Shown in pieces: positions 1-8,756 of a stretch of 64,000 nt of DNA. A program made the translations under genes and the position numbers. Source of the stretch: an uncultured Ruminococcus sp. (GTDB lineage: Bacteria > Bacillota > Clostridia > Oscillospirales > Ruminococcaceae); NCBI GenBank assembly GCA_902787365.1, contig CADAGC010000009.1:1-64000 (forward strand), given 5' to 3'. The notes under the pieces were generated by a model. It did not search any database, was not told the origin of the DNA, and worked only from the letters and a program-made list of their open reading frames with translations. Every line of letters starts with the position of its first letter. The first letter of the stretch is position 1.

Positions 1-195
1 CCTTGTCTTACGCCAGTAAAACTGCGGCGGATATAGGCAATCTGACGAAAAATTTGTCAGCGCATCTGACATACAATGGTCGTGCGGTATTGCCTAAATG
101 TCCGAATGGACATATCATCGGCGCTTAGCACCGATACCACAATTATGCATTATGCATTTTGCATTATGAATTATAAACAAAGGAAGGTACACACA
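1..195. other. Window edge and leader of fabD
   Basis: No complete gene is visible. One frame (positions 3 to 128, ending TAG) stays open from the window edge and could be the 3' end of an upstream gene, but I do not recognise the 41 residues. Its last part overlaps a repeat element that begins at 99, so it may also be chance. Confidence 0.3.
99..173 (+). repeat. Composite hairpin plus heptamer repeat, copy 1
   Basis: A short hairpin (TGTCC, loop GAAT, GGACA, 99-112) and a second imperfect hairpin around 117-135 are followed by four tandem heptanucleotides at 146-173 (TGCATTA, TGCATTT, TGCATTA, TGAATTA). The array ends just before the fabD ribosome binding site. The same composite design recurs at 2606-2661, in front of aroK. 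Confidence 0.65.
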
Positions 196-1119
196 ATGTC
201 AAAAAACATTTTTCTTTTTTCGGGACAGGGCTCGCAGTATGTGGGCATGGCAAAGGAGCTTTATGATAATTTCGAGGGCGCTAAGGCGGTCTTTGACAAG
301 GCGGCCGAGGTGCTGGGCTATGATATAGCAGATATTGCCTTTAACGGCCCCGAGGAGGAGCTTAACAAGACTTTAAACTCACAGCCTGCCATTATGGCCT
401 GCTCGCTGGCTGCATTTGAAGCGGCAAAGGCAAGCGGCATAACCTTTGACGGCGTGGCAGGTCACTCGCTGGGCGAGTATGCCGCTATGGTGGCATCGGG
501 CGTTGTGACGCTCGAAGACGGCTTTAAGCTTATCAAGGCACGTGCCGCCGCAATGCAGAAAGCTGCAGAGGCAAACAGCGGTGCTATGTATGCCATAATA
601 GGCCTTGACGCCGCCGAGGTTGAAAAGGTCTGCGAGGAGGTTGAGGGGTATGTTGTGCCCGTTAACTACAACTCTGCCGTTCAGACGGTAATTGCGGGCG
701 AGACTGACGCCTGCGAGAGAGCCGCCGCAGTATTTACAGAGATGAAAAAGCGTGCTATAAAGCTGGGCGTTTCCTCTGCTTTCCACTCAAAGCTTATGCA
801 GAGTGCGGCTGATGAATTTATAGAAGCTGCAAAGGGTGTTACATTCAACGAGCCGACTGTTGAATTCTATTCAAACGTCCTCGGCGAGAAGCTTACTGAC
901 TTTTCTGATATGCCGACAATGCTTTCAAAGCACATAGTAAGCCCCGTTAAGTTCACATCAGAGCTTGCGCAAATGGAAAAGGCAGGGTATGAGAACTTCA
1001 TCGAGCTTGGGCCTAACAAGGTGCTCACGGGCTTAGTTAAAAAGACACTTAAGGGCAAGACCGCCCTCAACATAGAAAACACCGAAACACTCAACAAGGC
1101 AGTTGAAGCCCTCGGCTAA
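196..1119 (+). CDS. fabD: Malonyl-CoA:ACP transacylase FabD
   Basis: Transfers malonyl from CoA to acyl carrier protein, supplying the extender unit of cytoplasmic type II fatty acid synthesis. The 307-residue protein has the family length. It shows SGQGSQ at 9-14, the nucleophile Ser91 in GHSLGEY, and the catalytic His197 in SAFHSKL. The ATG at 196 is preferred over an in-frame upstream ATG at 76, because AGGAAGG lies just before 196 and the extra N-terminal residues read through a repeat. A dCMP deaminase gene follows after 15 nt. Other fab genes are not in the window and may lie upstream of its edge. Confidence 0.95.
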   Translation: MSKNIFLFSGQGSQYVGMAKELYDNFEGAKAVFDKAAEVLGYDIADIAFNGPEEELNKTLNSQPAIMACSLAAFEAAKASGITFDGVAGHSLGEYAAMVASGVVTLEDGFKLIKARAAAMQKAAEANSGAMYAIIGLDAAEVEKVCEEVEGYVVPVNYNSAVQTVIAGETDACERAAAVFTEMKKRAIKLGVSSAFHSKLMQSAADEFIEAAKGVTFNEPTVEFYSNVLGEKLTDFSDMPTMLSKHIVSPVKFTSELAQMEKAGYENFIELGPNKVLTGLVKKTLKGKTALNIENTETLNKAVEALG

Positions 1120-1134
1120 GAAATGGGGGATAAT

Positions 1135-1614
1135 ATGAAAAGACAGGACTATCTTTCGTGGGACGAGTATTTCATGGGGCTGTCGCTCCTCTCGGCCTTA
1201 AGAAGCAAAGACCCCAACACACAGGTGGGGGCTTGCATAGTATCGGAAGACAACAAGATACTCTCGGTAGGCTACAACGGTATGCCCATAGGCTGCGATG
1301 ACAACGACTTCCCGTGGGAGCGTGAGGGGGCGTTTTTAGACACGAAATACCCCTTTGTCGCCCACGCAGAGCTTAACGCCATACTCAACCGCCCCACCGT
1401 GAGCCTTAAAAATGCAAGGATATACGTATCCCTTTTCCCCTGCAACGAATGTGCCAAGGCGATAATCCAGAGCGGCATAAAAGAGGTCATCTACTGGCAG
1501 AACAAATACGCAGGCACAGACGGTGTAAAGGCAAGCGAGATGATGTTCCGTGCCGCAGGGGTAGAGCTTCGGCAGTATACACCGTCGGGGCGGGAAGTAA
1601 GGTTTGATGTTTAA
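1135..1614 (+). CDS. dCMP deaminase family protein
   Basis: Zinc-dependent cytidine/deoxycytidylate deaminase fold, about 159 residues. The sequence shows HAELN, with its His ligand and proton-shuttle Glu, and PCNECAK, with the two Cys ligands. The family converts dCMP to dUMP for thymidylate synthesis; the related ComEB is annotated with competence operons. The start at 1135 is chosen over an ATG at 1123 because GGGGGA sits just upstream of 1135 and the family N-terminus resembles the sequence from there. It sits 15 nt after fabD and is probably cotranscribed. Substrate choice (dCMP rather than another cytosine nucleotide) is inferred from the family. Confidence 0.88.
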   Translation: MKRQDYLSWDEYFMGLSLLSALRSKDPNTQVGACIVSEDNKILSVGYNGMPIGCDDNDFPWEREGAFLDTKYPFVAHAELNAILNRPTVSLKNARIYVSLFPCNECAKAIIQSGIKEVIYWQNKYAGTDGVKASEMMFRAAGVELRQYTPSGREVRFDV

Positions 1615-1629
1615 ACTGTAATATAAATC

Positions 1630-1676
1630 GGGGAGGTGTCATATCCACTCTGCGAGTGGATATGACGGAGGGGTTT
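1630..1676 (+). repeat. GGGGAGGTG/CGGAGGGG hairpin repeat, copy A
   Basis: GGGGAGGTG and CGGAGGGG flank a perfect 12-nt inverted repeat (1639-1650 with 1654-1665, loop TGC). Related elements with different hairpins occur near 45409, 46343 and 48687. It fills most of the gap between the dCMP deaminase gene and aroE. Confidence 0.65.
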
Positions 1677-1728
1677 CACTCGGCGGCGTAAGCGTCCCCA
1701 ATCAAATAACACAAAAGGAATGATAACA

Positions 1729-2577
1729 ATGTCAAAACAATACGCACTCTTAGGCGAGAGCCTTAAGCACACAATGTCACCCCCTATCCACGAGCGGCTT
1801 TTTGCGCTTGCAGGCAGGCAGGCAGAATACAGCATTATCGAGCTGAAGGCAGACGAGCTTGAAGCTAATAAGGACAGGCTGCTTTCGCTTGCGGGTTTTA
1901 ATATAACCATACCGCACAAGATAGGCATTATCCCCTACTGCGACACCCTTGCCGACTCGGCAAAGCGCTACAACTCGGTCAACTGCATTGACAACAAGAA
2001 CGGCGTACACACAGGCTACAACACCGACTGCGACGGCTTTTTAAAGACGATAGCCGCAATGGGTGCAAACTTGGGCGGCCGTGTGCTGCTGCTCGGCTGC
2101 GGCGGTGTGGGCAGAATGATGGCGATAGAAGCCGCCCTCGCAGGCGCAGAGCTTTATATCGCCGTGCTTATGAGCGACTTTCCGCTTGCAGAGCAGGCGG
2201 CTAAAGAGATAATCGCCATGAAGCCCGATGCTGATATAACTATCGTCGAGATAGGCGGCATTGACACCTCGCTTCACTACGACCTGCTGATGAATGCCAC
2301 CCCCGTCGGTATGTACCCGAAGACTGACGCCTGCGCCGTTTCAGACAAGGTGATAGCCTGCGCTGATGCGGTGTTTGATGTTATCTACAACCCGGGCGAG
2401 ACACAGCTTTTACAAAAGGCAAAGGCTCTTGGCAAGAAATGCTCAGGCGGCATGGCTATGCTTGTCTATCAGGCAGTTTCCGCCCACGAGATATGGGACG
2501 GCGACAGCTATAAAGACGCCGACATAGCACAGCTTATCGCAGATATGGAAAAGCTGGTGGAAGAAAAGTTTCAATAA
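1729..2577 (+). CDS. aroE: Shikimate dehydrogenase
   Basis: NADP-dependent reduction of 3-dehydroshikimate to shikimate in aromatic amino acid synthesis. The 282-residue protein shows the substrate-binding region around SLKHTMSPPIHE (11-22), catalytic Lys64 in NITIPHK, and Asp100 in GYNTD. It also has the nucleotide-binding GCGGVG (123-128), NATPVGM, and the C-terminal GGMAMLVYQA region. The ATG at 1729 is chosen because AAGGA lies 9 nt upstream; the ATG at 1720 would sit directly on that Shine-Dalgarno. aroK and tyrA follow nearby, so this is an aromatic-biosynthesis neighbourhood interrupted by a cell-wall gene. Confidence 0.95.
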   Translation: MSKQYALLGESLKHTMSPPIHERLFALAGRQAEYSIIELKADELEANKDRLLSLAGFNITIPHKIGIIPYCDTLADSAKRYNSVNCIDNKNGVHTGYNTDCDGFLKTIAAMGANLGGRVLLLGCGGVGRMMAIEAALAGAELYIAVLMSDFPLAEQAAKEIIAMKPDADITIVEIGGIDTSLHYDLLMNATPVGMYPKTDACAVSDKVIACADAVFDVIYNPGETQLLQKAKALGKKCSGGMAMLVYQAVSAHEIWDGDSYKDADIAQLIADMEKLVEEKFQ

Positions 2578-2605
2578 TGCATAGCCGCCTGCCATATTAT
2601 GATCC

Positions 2606-2661
2606 GTCGCCCGAATGGGCGACACCTCAATTGTGCATTATGCATTATGCATTGTGCATTT
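2606..2661 (+). repeat. Composite hairpin plus heptamer repeat, copy 2
   Basis: A perfect hairpin (GTCGCCC, loop GAAT, GGGCGAC, 2606-2623) is followed by four tandem heptamers at 2634-2661 (TGCATTA twice, TGCATTG, TGCATTT). These end just upstream of AAAAGGAGA, the aroK ribosome binding site. It shares the loop GAAT and the CAATT-heptamer junction with the copy at 99-173, while the stem sequence differs. Confidence 0.7.
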
Positions 2662-2677
2662 AAAAGGAGATGTTTAA

Positions 2678-3169
2678 ATGATACCCATTTTTCTCTGCGG
2701 CTTTATGGGCTGCGGAAAAACTACCGTCGGCAGGATAGTTGCCGATATATCGGGCAGGGCGTTTATCGACCTTGACAATTATATAGAAGACGCTGCGGGA
2801 ATGACTATTCCCGAGATATTTGAAAAGTACGGCGAGCCGCACTTCCGTGCGCTTGAAACTGAGGCGCTGGGGCTGCTTTCCGAGAGCTACAGCGTTATAG
2901 CCACAGGCGGCGGTGCGCTGCTCTCGGCGCAGAATTCCTGCATTGCAAGCAAAAACGGCCTTGTGATTTTTATTGACACGCCCTTTGAAATGTGCTATGA
3001 TAGAATATGTGATGACCCCCACAGGCCGATAGCCGCTTCATCGACAAAGGAGCAGCTGAAGGCAAGGTATGACGAGCGCTACCCGAAATACAAGCAAAAC
3101 AGCGCAATCACCGTAAGCGGTGAGGGCACACCCGAAGAGATAGCGGCAAGGATACTTCACGTAATGTAA
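2678..3169 (+). CDS. aroK: Shikimate kinase
   Basis: Phosphorylates shikimate at the 3-OH with ATP. At 163 residues it has the usual size for a stand-alone enzyme. The sequence shows a P-loop GFMGCGKT at 8-15, a DLD metal/substrate motif at 31-33, the glycine-rich GGGALL segment near residue 78 and a lid region around the arginines of DDPHRPI. AAAAGGAGA gives a good ribosome binding site. It is next to aroE, and the LCP gene begins 19 nt after its stop. Confidence 0.95.
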   Translation: MIPIFLCGFMGCGKTTVGRIVADISGRAFIDLDNYIEDAAGMTIPEIFEKYGEPHFRALETEALGLLSESYSVIATGGGALLSAQNSCIASKNGLVIFIDTPFEMCYDRICDDPHRPIAASSTKEQLKARYDERYPKYKQNSAITVSGEGTPEEIAARILHVM

Positions 3170-3188
3170 GACCTAAGGAGACGATAAA

Positions 3189-4277
3189 ATGGCTGAACAG
3201 GCAATAAGAAGACCCAAAAAGAAAAAAATGAGCAAAAAGAAAAAGCTGCTCATAGCGCTGCTCATAGTGGTTATAATACTTGTCATAGGCTGTATAACGG
3301 CAGTGGCTATAATATTCCACTATATAGGCAAGGTAGAGGTCGAAGACCCGAAAAAGGCTTTCCCGATAGTCGATTCGGTGGTCGATGACGACCTCACATC
3401 AGAGCCCGACTCACCCCCCGAGGTGATTGAAAAGGCTGACAAGAAGATAAACGAGAACCTCGCCAAGAACGCCACCGAGATAATGAGCGACGACAACGTT
3501 GTAAACGTGCTGCTCATAGGCACAGACGCCAGAAGCAAGGACGACAGAGGGCGCTCTGACAGTATGATACTCGTATCTATCAACAAGAACACCAAGCAGG
3601 TAGTTATGACCTCGTTCCTGCGTGATATCTACTGCAACATACCCGATATCGAGAACACAAGGCTCAACCACTCCTACGCATACGGCGGCCCCGACCTGCT
3701 CATAAAGACCTTAGAGAGCAACTTCAAGGTTAGAGTTGACAGATACGTAAGAGTAAACTTCTACTCGTTCTGTGATGTTGTTGACACCATAGGCGGCGTT
3801 GACATAGACGTTACCGAGGAGGAGATATCCTACCTCAACAGCAACTTGCCTGAAGTAAACAGACTGCAAGGCTATTCCGATAATGACAGCTTTGTCACAC
3901 ATTCCGGTATGCAGACCTTGAACGGCAGGCAGGCGCTTGCTTATTCGAGAATACGCTACCTCGGCACAGACTTTGCAAGAAGCCAGCGTCAGCGCACGGT
4001 GCTTGAAAACATCATCACCAAGATGAAGAAACTAAGCCTCGGCGAGCTTTCAGACCTGCTCGACGTTCTGCTGCCGCAGCTTGCCACAAATATGACCGAG
4101 GGTGAGATGTTCTCATTCGTTGTTGATTCGCCCGTTTACCTCAAATACGAGGTAGTTCAGAACAGAGTTCCTGCCGACGGCACATGGAGTTTTATAACAG
4201 TAAGGCAGATGAGCGTTATCGACGTTGACTTTGATGCAAACATCGAGCATCTCAAAAAGACTATTTACGGAGAGTAA
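3189..4277 (+). CDS. LytR-CpsA-Psr (LCP) family cell-wall ligase
   Basis: LCP enzymes transfer undecaprenyl-linked polymers (teichoic acids, capsule or rhamnan) onto peptidoglycan at the outer face of the membrane. The N-terminus is very basic (residues 7-19). One membrane helix follows at about 20-44, then a variable acidic stalk and the LCP domain from about 105. GTDAR (111-115), the GRSDS segment (121-125) and LRDIY with Arg145 match the conserved acidic and arginine residues that bind the polyprenyl pyrophosphate. Length (362 aa) is typical. It ends 3 nt before tyrA, so the two are probably translated from one message. The polymer attached cannot be told from sequence. Confidence 0.9.
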   Translation: MAEQAIRRPKKKKMSKKKKLLIALLIVVIILVIGCITAVAIIFHYIGKVEVEDPKKAFPIVDSVVDDDLTSEPDSPPEVIEKADKKINENLAKNATEIMSDDNVVNVLLIGTDARSKDDRGRSDSMILVSINKNTKQVVMTSFLRDIYCNIPDIENTRLNHSYAYGGPDLLIKTLESNFKVRVDRYVRVNFYSFCDVVDTIGGVDIDVTEEEISYLNSNLPEVNRLQGYSDNDSFVTHSGMQTLNGRQALAYSRIRYLGTDFARSQRQRTVLENIITKMKKLSLGELSDLLDVLLPQLATNMTEGEMFSFVVDSPVYLKYEVVQNRVPADGTWSFITVRQMSVIDVDFDANIEHLKKTIYGE

Positions 4278-4280
4278 GCT

Positions 4281-5132
4281 ATGAAGATATGCGTTGCAGG
4301 CCTCGGGCTGATAGGCGGCTCGCTGGCAAAGGCGATAAAAAAACACACAGACGAGATAGTTTACGGCCTTGACATAAACCGTGACACGATAGCCTCGGCG
4401 CTTGCGCAGGAGACTATTGACGGCGAGCTGACCCCTCAGGAGCTTGGCTGCTGCGATATGGTGATACTTGGTCTTTACCCGCAGGCGACTATCGACTTTA
4501 TAAAAGCAAACAAAGACTATTTCAAAAAAGGCAGCATAGTCATCGACACCTGCGGCATCAAGCAGGCGGTAGTTGAAGCTGCCGAGGAAACGCTTTCTGG
4601 CACGGACGTGCAGTTTTTAGGCTGCCACCCAATGGCAGGGCGTGAGTTCTGGGGCTTTGCATACGCCCTTGACAATCTCTTTGACAAGGCAAGCTTTATT
4701 ATGACCCCCACCGAGAACACTCCCCCTGAGGTGATAGAAAAGGTGCGTGAGCTTGCTTTGCGCATAGGCTTTGCAGGCTGCGTGACCGCCACACCGAGAG
4801 AGCATGACGAGGTGATAGCTTTCACATCACAGCTTGCGCACGTTGTATCGAGCGCCTACATAAAAAGCCCAAGTCTTTTCAAGCAGGCAGGCTTTTCGGC
4901 AGGGTCGTTCAAAGACCTGACCCGTGTTGCCAAGCTCAACGAGGATATGTGGACGTCGCTGTTCCTGCTCAACCGTGAGCCGCTGCTCTTCGAGCTTGAC
5001 CACATAATCGGTGCGCTGACCGACTACCGTGACGCCATAAAAGACGGCGACTCGGGCAGGCTGCACGAGCTTTTGAAAGAAGGCCGTGAGCTTAAAGAGC
5101 GTTCTATTGAGAACGCCGCAAAAAAGGCATAA
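4281..5132 (+). CDS. tyrA: Prephenate dehydrogenase
   Basis: NAD(P)-dependent oxidative decarboxylation of prephenate to 4-hydroxyphenylpyruvate, the tyrosine branch. The Rossmann motif GLGLIGGS lies at residues 7-14 and the substrate motif GCHPMAGRE contains His116. The protein is 283 residues and stops after the helical dimerisation domain, with no C-terminal ACT domain. Tyrosine feedback through an ACT domain is therefore not expected. It follows the LCP gene after 3 nt and is closed by a strong terminator shared with uvrC on the other strand. Confidence 0.93.
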   Translation: MKICVAGLGLIGGSLAKAIKKHTDEIVYGLDINRDTIASALAQETIDGELTPQELGCCDMVILGLYPQATIDFIKANKDYFKKGSIVIDTCGIKQAVVEAAEETLSGTDVQFLGCHPMAGREFWGFAYALDNLFDKASFIMTPTENTPPEVIEKVRELALRIGFAGCVTATPREHDEVIAFTSQLAHVVSSAYIKSPSLFKQAGFSAGSFKDLTRVAKLNEDMWTSLFLLNREPLLFELDHIIGALTDYRDAIKDGDSGRLHELLKEGRELKERSIENAAKKA

Positions 5133-5135
5133 AAA

Positions 5136-5165
5136 CAAGGCTGTTGCGATTTTGCAGCAGCCTTG
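5136..5165. terminator. Bidirectional terminator between tyrA and uvrC
   Basis: Stem CAAGGCTGTTGC with GCAGCAGCCTTG (one G-T wobble) and a GATTTT loop. It lies just past the tyrA stop on the plus strand and 15 nt past the uvrC stop on the minus strand, with short U-rich tracts on both sides. Confidence 0.75.
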
Positions 5166-5179
5166 ATTATTTGTCATTA

Positions 5180-7027
5180 TCACATCTCCGCTATTATTTT
5201 CATCAGTTCTTCCGCCGTTTCTTGGTTTACTCCCGCAGTCTTCTTTATCTCTTCAAGCGTTGCGGCTTTGAGTTTCTCGGTGGTCTTGAACTCGCCTATC
5301 AGCTTTGCGGCCTTTTTCTGCCCCACGCCTTTAACAGTCGTGAGAGTAGAAGCAAAGGTCGCTTTCTTATGCCGCTTTGTCATAAACGCCACGCTATATC
5401 GGTGAACCTCGTCCTGAATAGCTGTCACAAGGTTGAATGCGCTCCTCGCCTTTGAGAGGGATATCTCTCCACCGCCTGTAGCAACTGCACGGGTGCGGTG
5501 GCGGTTATCTTTCACAAGGCCGTAAACAGGCACATCAATGCCCATTTCCCTTATAACGGGGGTGACTGTATTAACGTGCCCCTTGCCGCCGTCAAGGAAG
5601 ATAAGGTCGGGCAGAGTTTTAAAGCACTCGTCCTCGCCCTTGAAGTAGTTCTCAAATCTGCGCCTTAACACCTCCTGCATCGAGGCGTAGTCGTTCTGCC
5701 CCTCGACGCCCTTTATGGCAAAGCGCCGATAGTGTTTCTTAAGCGGTCTGCCGTCCTCAAACACCACCATACCCGCCACCATATCAGATGATGCAAGGTT
5801 TGAGATATCGTAGCATTCGATTATCTTAGGAACTTTATCTAACCCCAGCGCCTTTGCAAGCTCATCAAGCGCCGCCGCTTCCCTGCCCGTGCGCCCCATA
5901 CGAATAGAGAGGTATTCCGAAGCGTTAGCTTTTGCAAGGGTAGTAAGGCGCAAAAGCCCGCCCTTCTGCGGCACGGTGATATAGACGGCGTGCTGTGTCT
6001 TATCACGCAGAAAGCGTGTTATATTCTCGCTGTCCTGCTCATCAATTCCGTCAGCAAGCAGTATATTCTTCGGTATATCATCAGTCGAGCTGTAATACTG
6101 CATCAAAAAGCCCGTCATCATAGCATTCGGCTCGTCGGTCTGTTCAAGGAAGTGGTCAGCCTTATCATAAAGCCTGCCGCCACGGTATTTTATCACGCTT
6201 GCGCAGGCGTTCTCGGAATTGGCGACTATCGCCACGCAGTCGCAGTCCTTGATGTTATCATCAATTATCTTCTGGCTCTCGGCTGCCTTTTCTATGGCAC
6301 GAATGCGGTCACGCAACCTTGCTGCAAGCTCAAAATCCAGCTCCTCTGCCGCCTTGTTCATCTGCTCGGTGAGCTTGTCAATACTGTAGCCCGAACCGCC
6401 CTTGATATAGTCTATCGCCTCGTCAATAACTGCACGGTAGTCCTCTTTTGTCATTCTGCCACGGCACACGCCCATGCATTGTTTTATGTGGAAGTTAAGG
6501 CAGGGGCGCTCCTTGCCGAAATCCTGCGGGAACTTTCTGTGGCAGGTGGGCAGCATAAACACTCTGTTCGCCTCGTCCACCGCCTGCCTTACAGCGAATG
6601 ACGAGGTGTATGGGCCTATATACTCCGCACCGTCGTCCTGCTTTTGCAGCTCGCCCGAAAGGCGTGGGTAGTCCTCATTGGTGACACGTATATAGCTGTA
6701 GCCCTTGTCGTCTTTTAGCAGTATGTTATACTTGGGCTTATACTGCTTGATAAGCGAGCATTCAAGCACCAGCGCTTCAAACTCCGAGTCGGTCACGATA
6801 AAGTCATAGTCGTTGACGTGGCTGACCATTTTTGCCACCTTTGGCAGGTGGTCGGCACTCTTGCGAAAATAGCTGGTCACACGCTTTTTCAGGCTTTTGG
6901 CCTTGCCGATGTATATTATCTTGCCCTGTGCGTTTTTCATAATGTAGCACCCGGGGCTAAGTGTCAGCTTGGCCGTCTTTTCACGCAGATAGGGCAGGCG
7001 TGGGTTTTGCTCTTCTGTTACATACAT
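5180..7027 (-). CDS. uvrC: Excinuclease ABC subunit C
   Basis: Makes the two incisions around bulky lesions with UvrA and UvrB in nucleotide excision repair. About 615 residues. The N-terminal GIY-YIG nuclease domain begins near residue 23 (GCYIM, then IIYIGKA). A UVR domain (ELDFELAARLRDRI) follows around 200-230, then the RNase H-like second nuclease domain, and tandem helix-hairpin-helix motifs at the C-terminus (VKGVGQKKAAKLI). The ATG at 7027 is preferred over TTG at 7048 because GAGGAG is correctly spaced before it. The gene begins 18 nt after the folC stop. Confidence 0.95.
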   Translation of the reverse strand: MYVTEEQNPRLPYLREKTAKLTLSPGCYIMKNAQGKIIYIGKAKSLKKRVTSYFRKSADHLPKVAKMVSHVNDYDFIVTDSEFEALVLECSLIKQYKPKYNILLKDDKGYSYIRVTNEDYPRLSGELQKQDDGAEYIGPYTSSFAVRQAVDEANRVFMLPTCHRKFPQDFGKERPCLNFHIKQCMGVCRGRMTKEDYRAVIDEAIDYIKGGSGYSIDKLTEQMNKAAEELDFELAARLRDRIRAIEKAAESQKIIDDNIKDCDCVAIVANSENACASVIKYRGGRLYDKADHFLEQTDEPNAMMTGFLMQYYSSTDDIPKNILLADGIDEQDSENITRFLRDKTQHAVYITVPQKGGLLRLTTLAKANASEYLSIRMGRTGREAAALDELAKALGLDKVPKIIECYDISNLASSDMVAGMVVFEDGRPLKKHYRRFAIKGVEGQNDYASMQEVLRRRFENYFKGEDECFKTLPDLIFLDGGKGHVNTVTPVIREMGIDVPVYGLVKDNRHRTRAVATGGGEISLSKARSAFNLVTAIQDEVHRYSVAFMTKRHKKATFASTLTTVKGVGQKKAAKLIGEFKTTEKLKAATLEEIKKTAGVNQETAEELMKIIAEM

Positions 7028-7044
7028 AAGGCTCTCCTCGTCTT

Positions 7045-8295
7045 TCAAGTCATTATCTCTGATATCAAAAACAGGCTGCCGCAGATAAGCCCCTTATCGC
7101 AGCGCTTCACTTCATCAAGCCCCTGCGCAAGGCTCTGCGCCATATCTGCCCTGCCGCCGCAGCTCTCTATTATAGCTGCAAGTTCCATTTTGTCAAGCGC
7201 ACGCTCGCCGAAATCGTCCGTGCAGATGAATTTGTCGATATAGGGCAGGACTTTTTTGATGTAATCTGCTATCGCCTTGTCGGCCGACATACCTATCAGT
7301 GCGGTAAAGCCACCGCCCTCGCTGCCAAGCACCTGCGCAAGCGCTGCCGCCGCATCGGGGTTGTGGCCGCCGTCAGCTATCAGCAGCGGCGAGTGCGAGA
7401 GTATCTGCGCACGCCCTGGAATGGTCGCCGCCGCTATGCCCTCTTTAAGCGCCTGCACGCCTATATCATACTCTTTGTCGGCATAGAAGCAAGCGTATAT
7501 GACCGCAAGGGCATTTCTTATCTGATGCTCGCCCGTCATAGCAGGGGAATACACGCCCTCATAGCACTTAAGCGCCGAGAACTCAAAGCGGTTGTCAAGC
7601 CCCTCGCCGAGCCGCCTTATCTGCCCCATATCGGGAATGATAAGCGGTGCGTTTTTCTCTTTTGCTATGCGCTCAAAGACCGCTATAACACGCTCGTCGT
7701 TGCAGGGGCTTAGTATGCAGGGGCAGCCATCTTTGATTATGCCTGCCTTTTGCTCGGCTATGGCTTCAAGGGTATCGCCCAGCACCGCCATATGGTCATA
7801 AGACACCGAGCCTATGACCGAGCAGACGTTACTATCTATCACGTTGGTGCTGTCTAAAAGCCCGCCGAGGCCTGCTTCGAGAATGACTATATCGCACTTC
7901 TGAGCCGAGAAATAGCAAAAAGCCGCCGCCTGCGTTATCTCAAACTGCGAGAAATCCGCCATAAAGCCCGTACTCTCTGCCGCTGCTTTTACCCTGGGCA
8001 AAAGTGATAACAGCTCGCTGTCGGGGATATTTGCGCCGTCAATACGTATGCGGTCATTGTATTCTCTTATATAAGGGGAAGTGAAAAGCCCCGTCTTATA
8101 GCCCGAGCGAATGAACACCTCGCTTAGCATCTCGCAGATAGAGCCCTTGCCGTTAGTGCCTGTCACGTGGATAAACGAGAGCTTATCCTGCGGGTCGCCG
8201 AGAGCTTTTAAAAGCGCCCTTATCCGCCCAAGCCCCACCGCCCGCTTGCCAAGGCGTGAAAATGAATCAAGAAATTTTAACCAATCGCTGCACAT
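7045..8295 (-). CDS. folC: Folylpolyglutamate synthase/dihydrofolate synthase
   Basis: Mur-ligase family enzyme that adds glutamate to dihydropteroate or folates. The ATP-binding loop TGTNGKGS is at residues 45-52. The central domain carries the expected EAGLGGLLDSTNV and SYDHMAVLG segments, and the C-terminal domain has ADGGHNPDAA. At 416 residues the length is normal. It lies upstream of uvrC on the same strand with an 18-nt gap, so the two probably share a transcript. Confidence 0.93.
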   Translation of the reverse strand: MCSDWLKFLDSFSRLGKRAVGLGRIRALLKALGDPQDKLSFIHVTGTNGKGSICEMLSEVFIRSGYKTGLFTSPYIREYNDRIRIDGANIPDSELLSLLPRVKAAAESTGFMADFSQFEITQAAAFCYFSAQKCDIVILEAGLGGLLDSTNVIDSNVCSVIGSVSYDHMAVLGDTLEAIAEQKAGIIKDGCPCILSPCNDERVIAVFERIAKEKNAPLIIPDMGQIRRLGEGLDNRFEFSALKCYEGVYSPAMTGEHQIRNALAVIYACFYADKEYDIGVQALKEGIAAATIPGRAQILSHSPLLIADGGHNPDAAAALAQVLGSEGGGFTALIGMSADKAIADYIKKVLPYIDKFICTDDFGERALDKMELAAIIESCGGRADMAQSLAQGLDEVKRCDKGLICGSLFLISEIMT

Positions 8296-8307
8296 AGTTT
8301 TACCCCG

Positions 8308-8727
8308 TCATTCTGTAAAATCTTCTATTTTGTGACCGCCATTCAGATGACCTACTCTGAACCAATGACACCAATCGCCGTTAAACCACAGGTCAAAGGA
8401 CTCCTCGTCATCTCTGCTCTTTCCCTCGGGGGCGAAATGTGAATTGCCGTCATCTATAATATAGCGGTCATAGCCACAATCGTCGATGAGCTTTGCATAG
8501 TAAGTCTTACCGTTACTTCTGCCGATAAATGCTGTTAGCTCTTTTCCCTCATAGACAGTAAAGCCGTCACTTATGTGCAGATATACGAGCGTTGTCTTAA
8601 ACAGCTCGCCTGCACCGAAACCGTATTCTTTTAAATATCGGTATATACATATCTCCGTGAACACAAAAAATGCCGCCAAAAGGCAAATCATTGTAATGCC
8701 TATTCTCTTTAATATCTTTTTTGTCAT
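8308..8727 (-). CDS. Small membrane-anchored protein of unknown function
   Basis: 139 residues: a basic N-terminus, one hydrophobic helix at about 8-27, and a soluble, probably extracellular, domain rich in Asp, Gly and aromatic residues. I do not recognise the family. A good ribosome binding site (AAGGAG) precedes the ATG. It ends 12 nt before folC and starts 70 nt after the stop of the third ExbD-like gene, so it could belong to either transcript. Confidence 0.7.
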   Translation of the reverse strand: MTKKILKRIGITMICLLAAFFVFTEICIYRYLKEYGFGAGELFKTTLVYLHISDGFTVYEGKELTAFIGRSNGKTYYAKLIDDCGYDRYIIDDGNSHFAPEGKSRDDEESFDLWFNGDWCHWFRVGHLNGGHKIEDFTE

Positions 8728-8756
8728 TGTTGTCTCCTTGTTACCTTAATTAAAAC

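Noticed and set aside
146..173. CRISPR-like array
   Set aside because: The units are contiguous heptamers without spacers, and no cas gene is present.
5990..6601. 203-codon plus-strand frame inside uvrC
   Set aside because: It is fully antisense to a gene with strong family motifs, has no ribosome binding site and encodes no recognisable protein.
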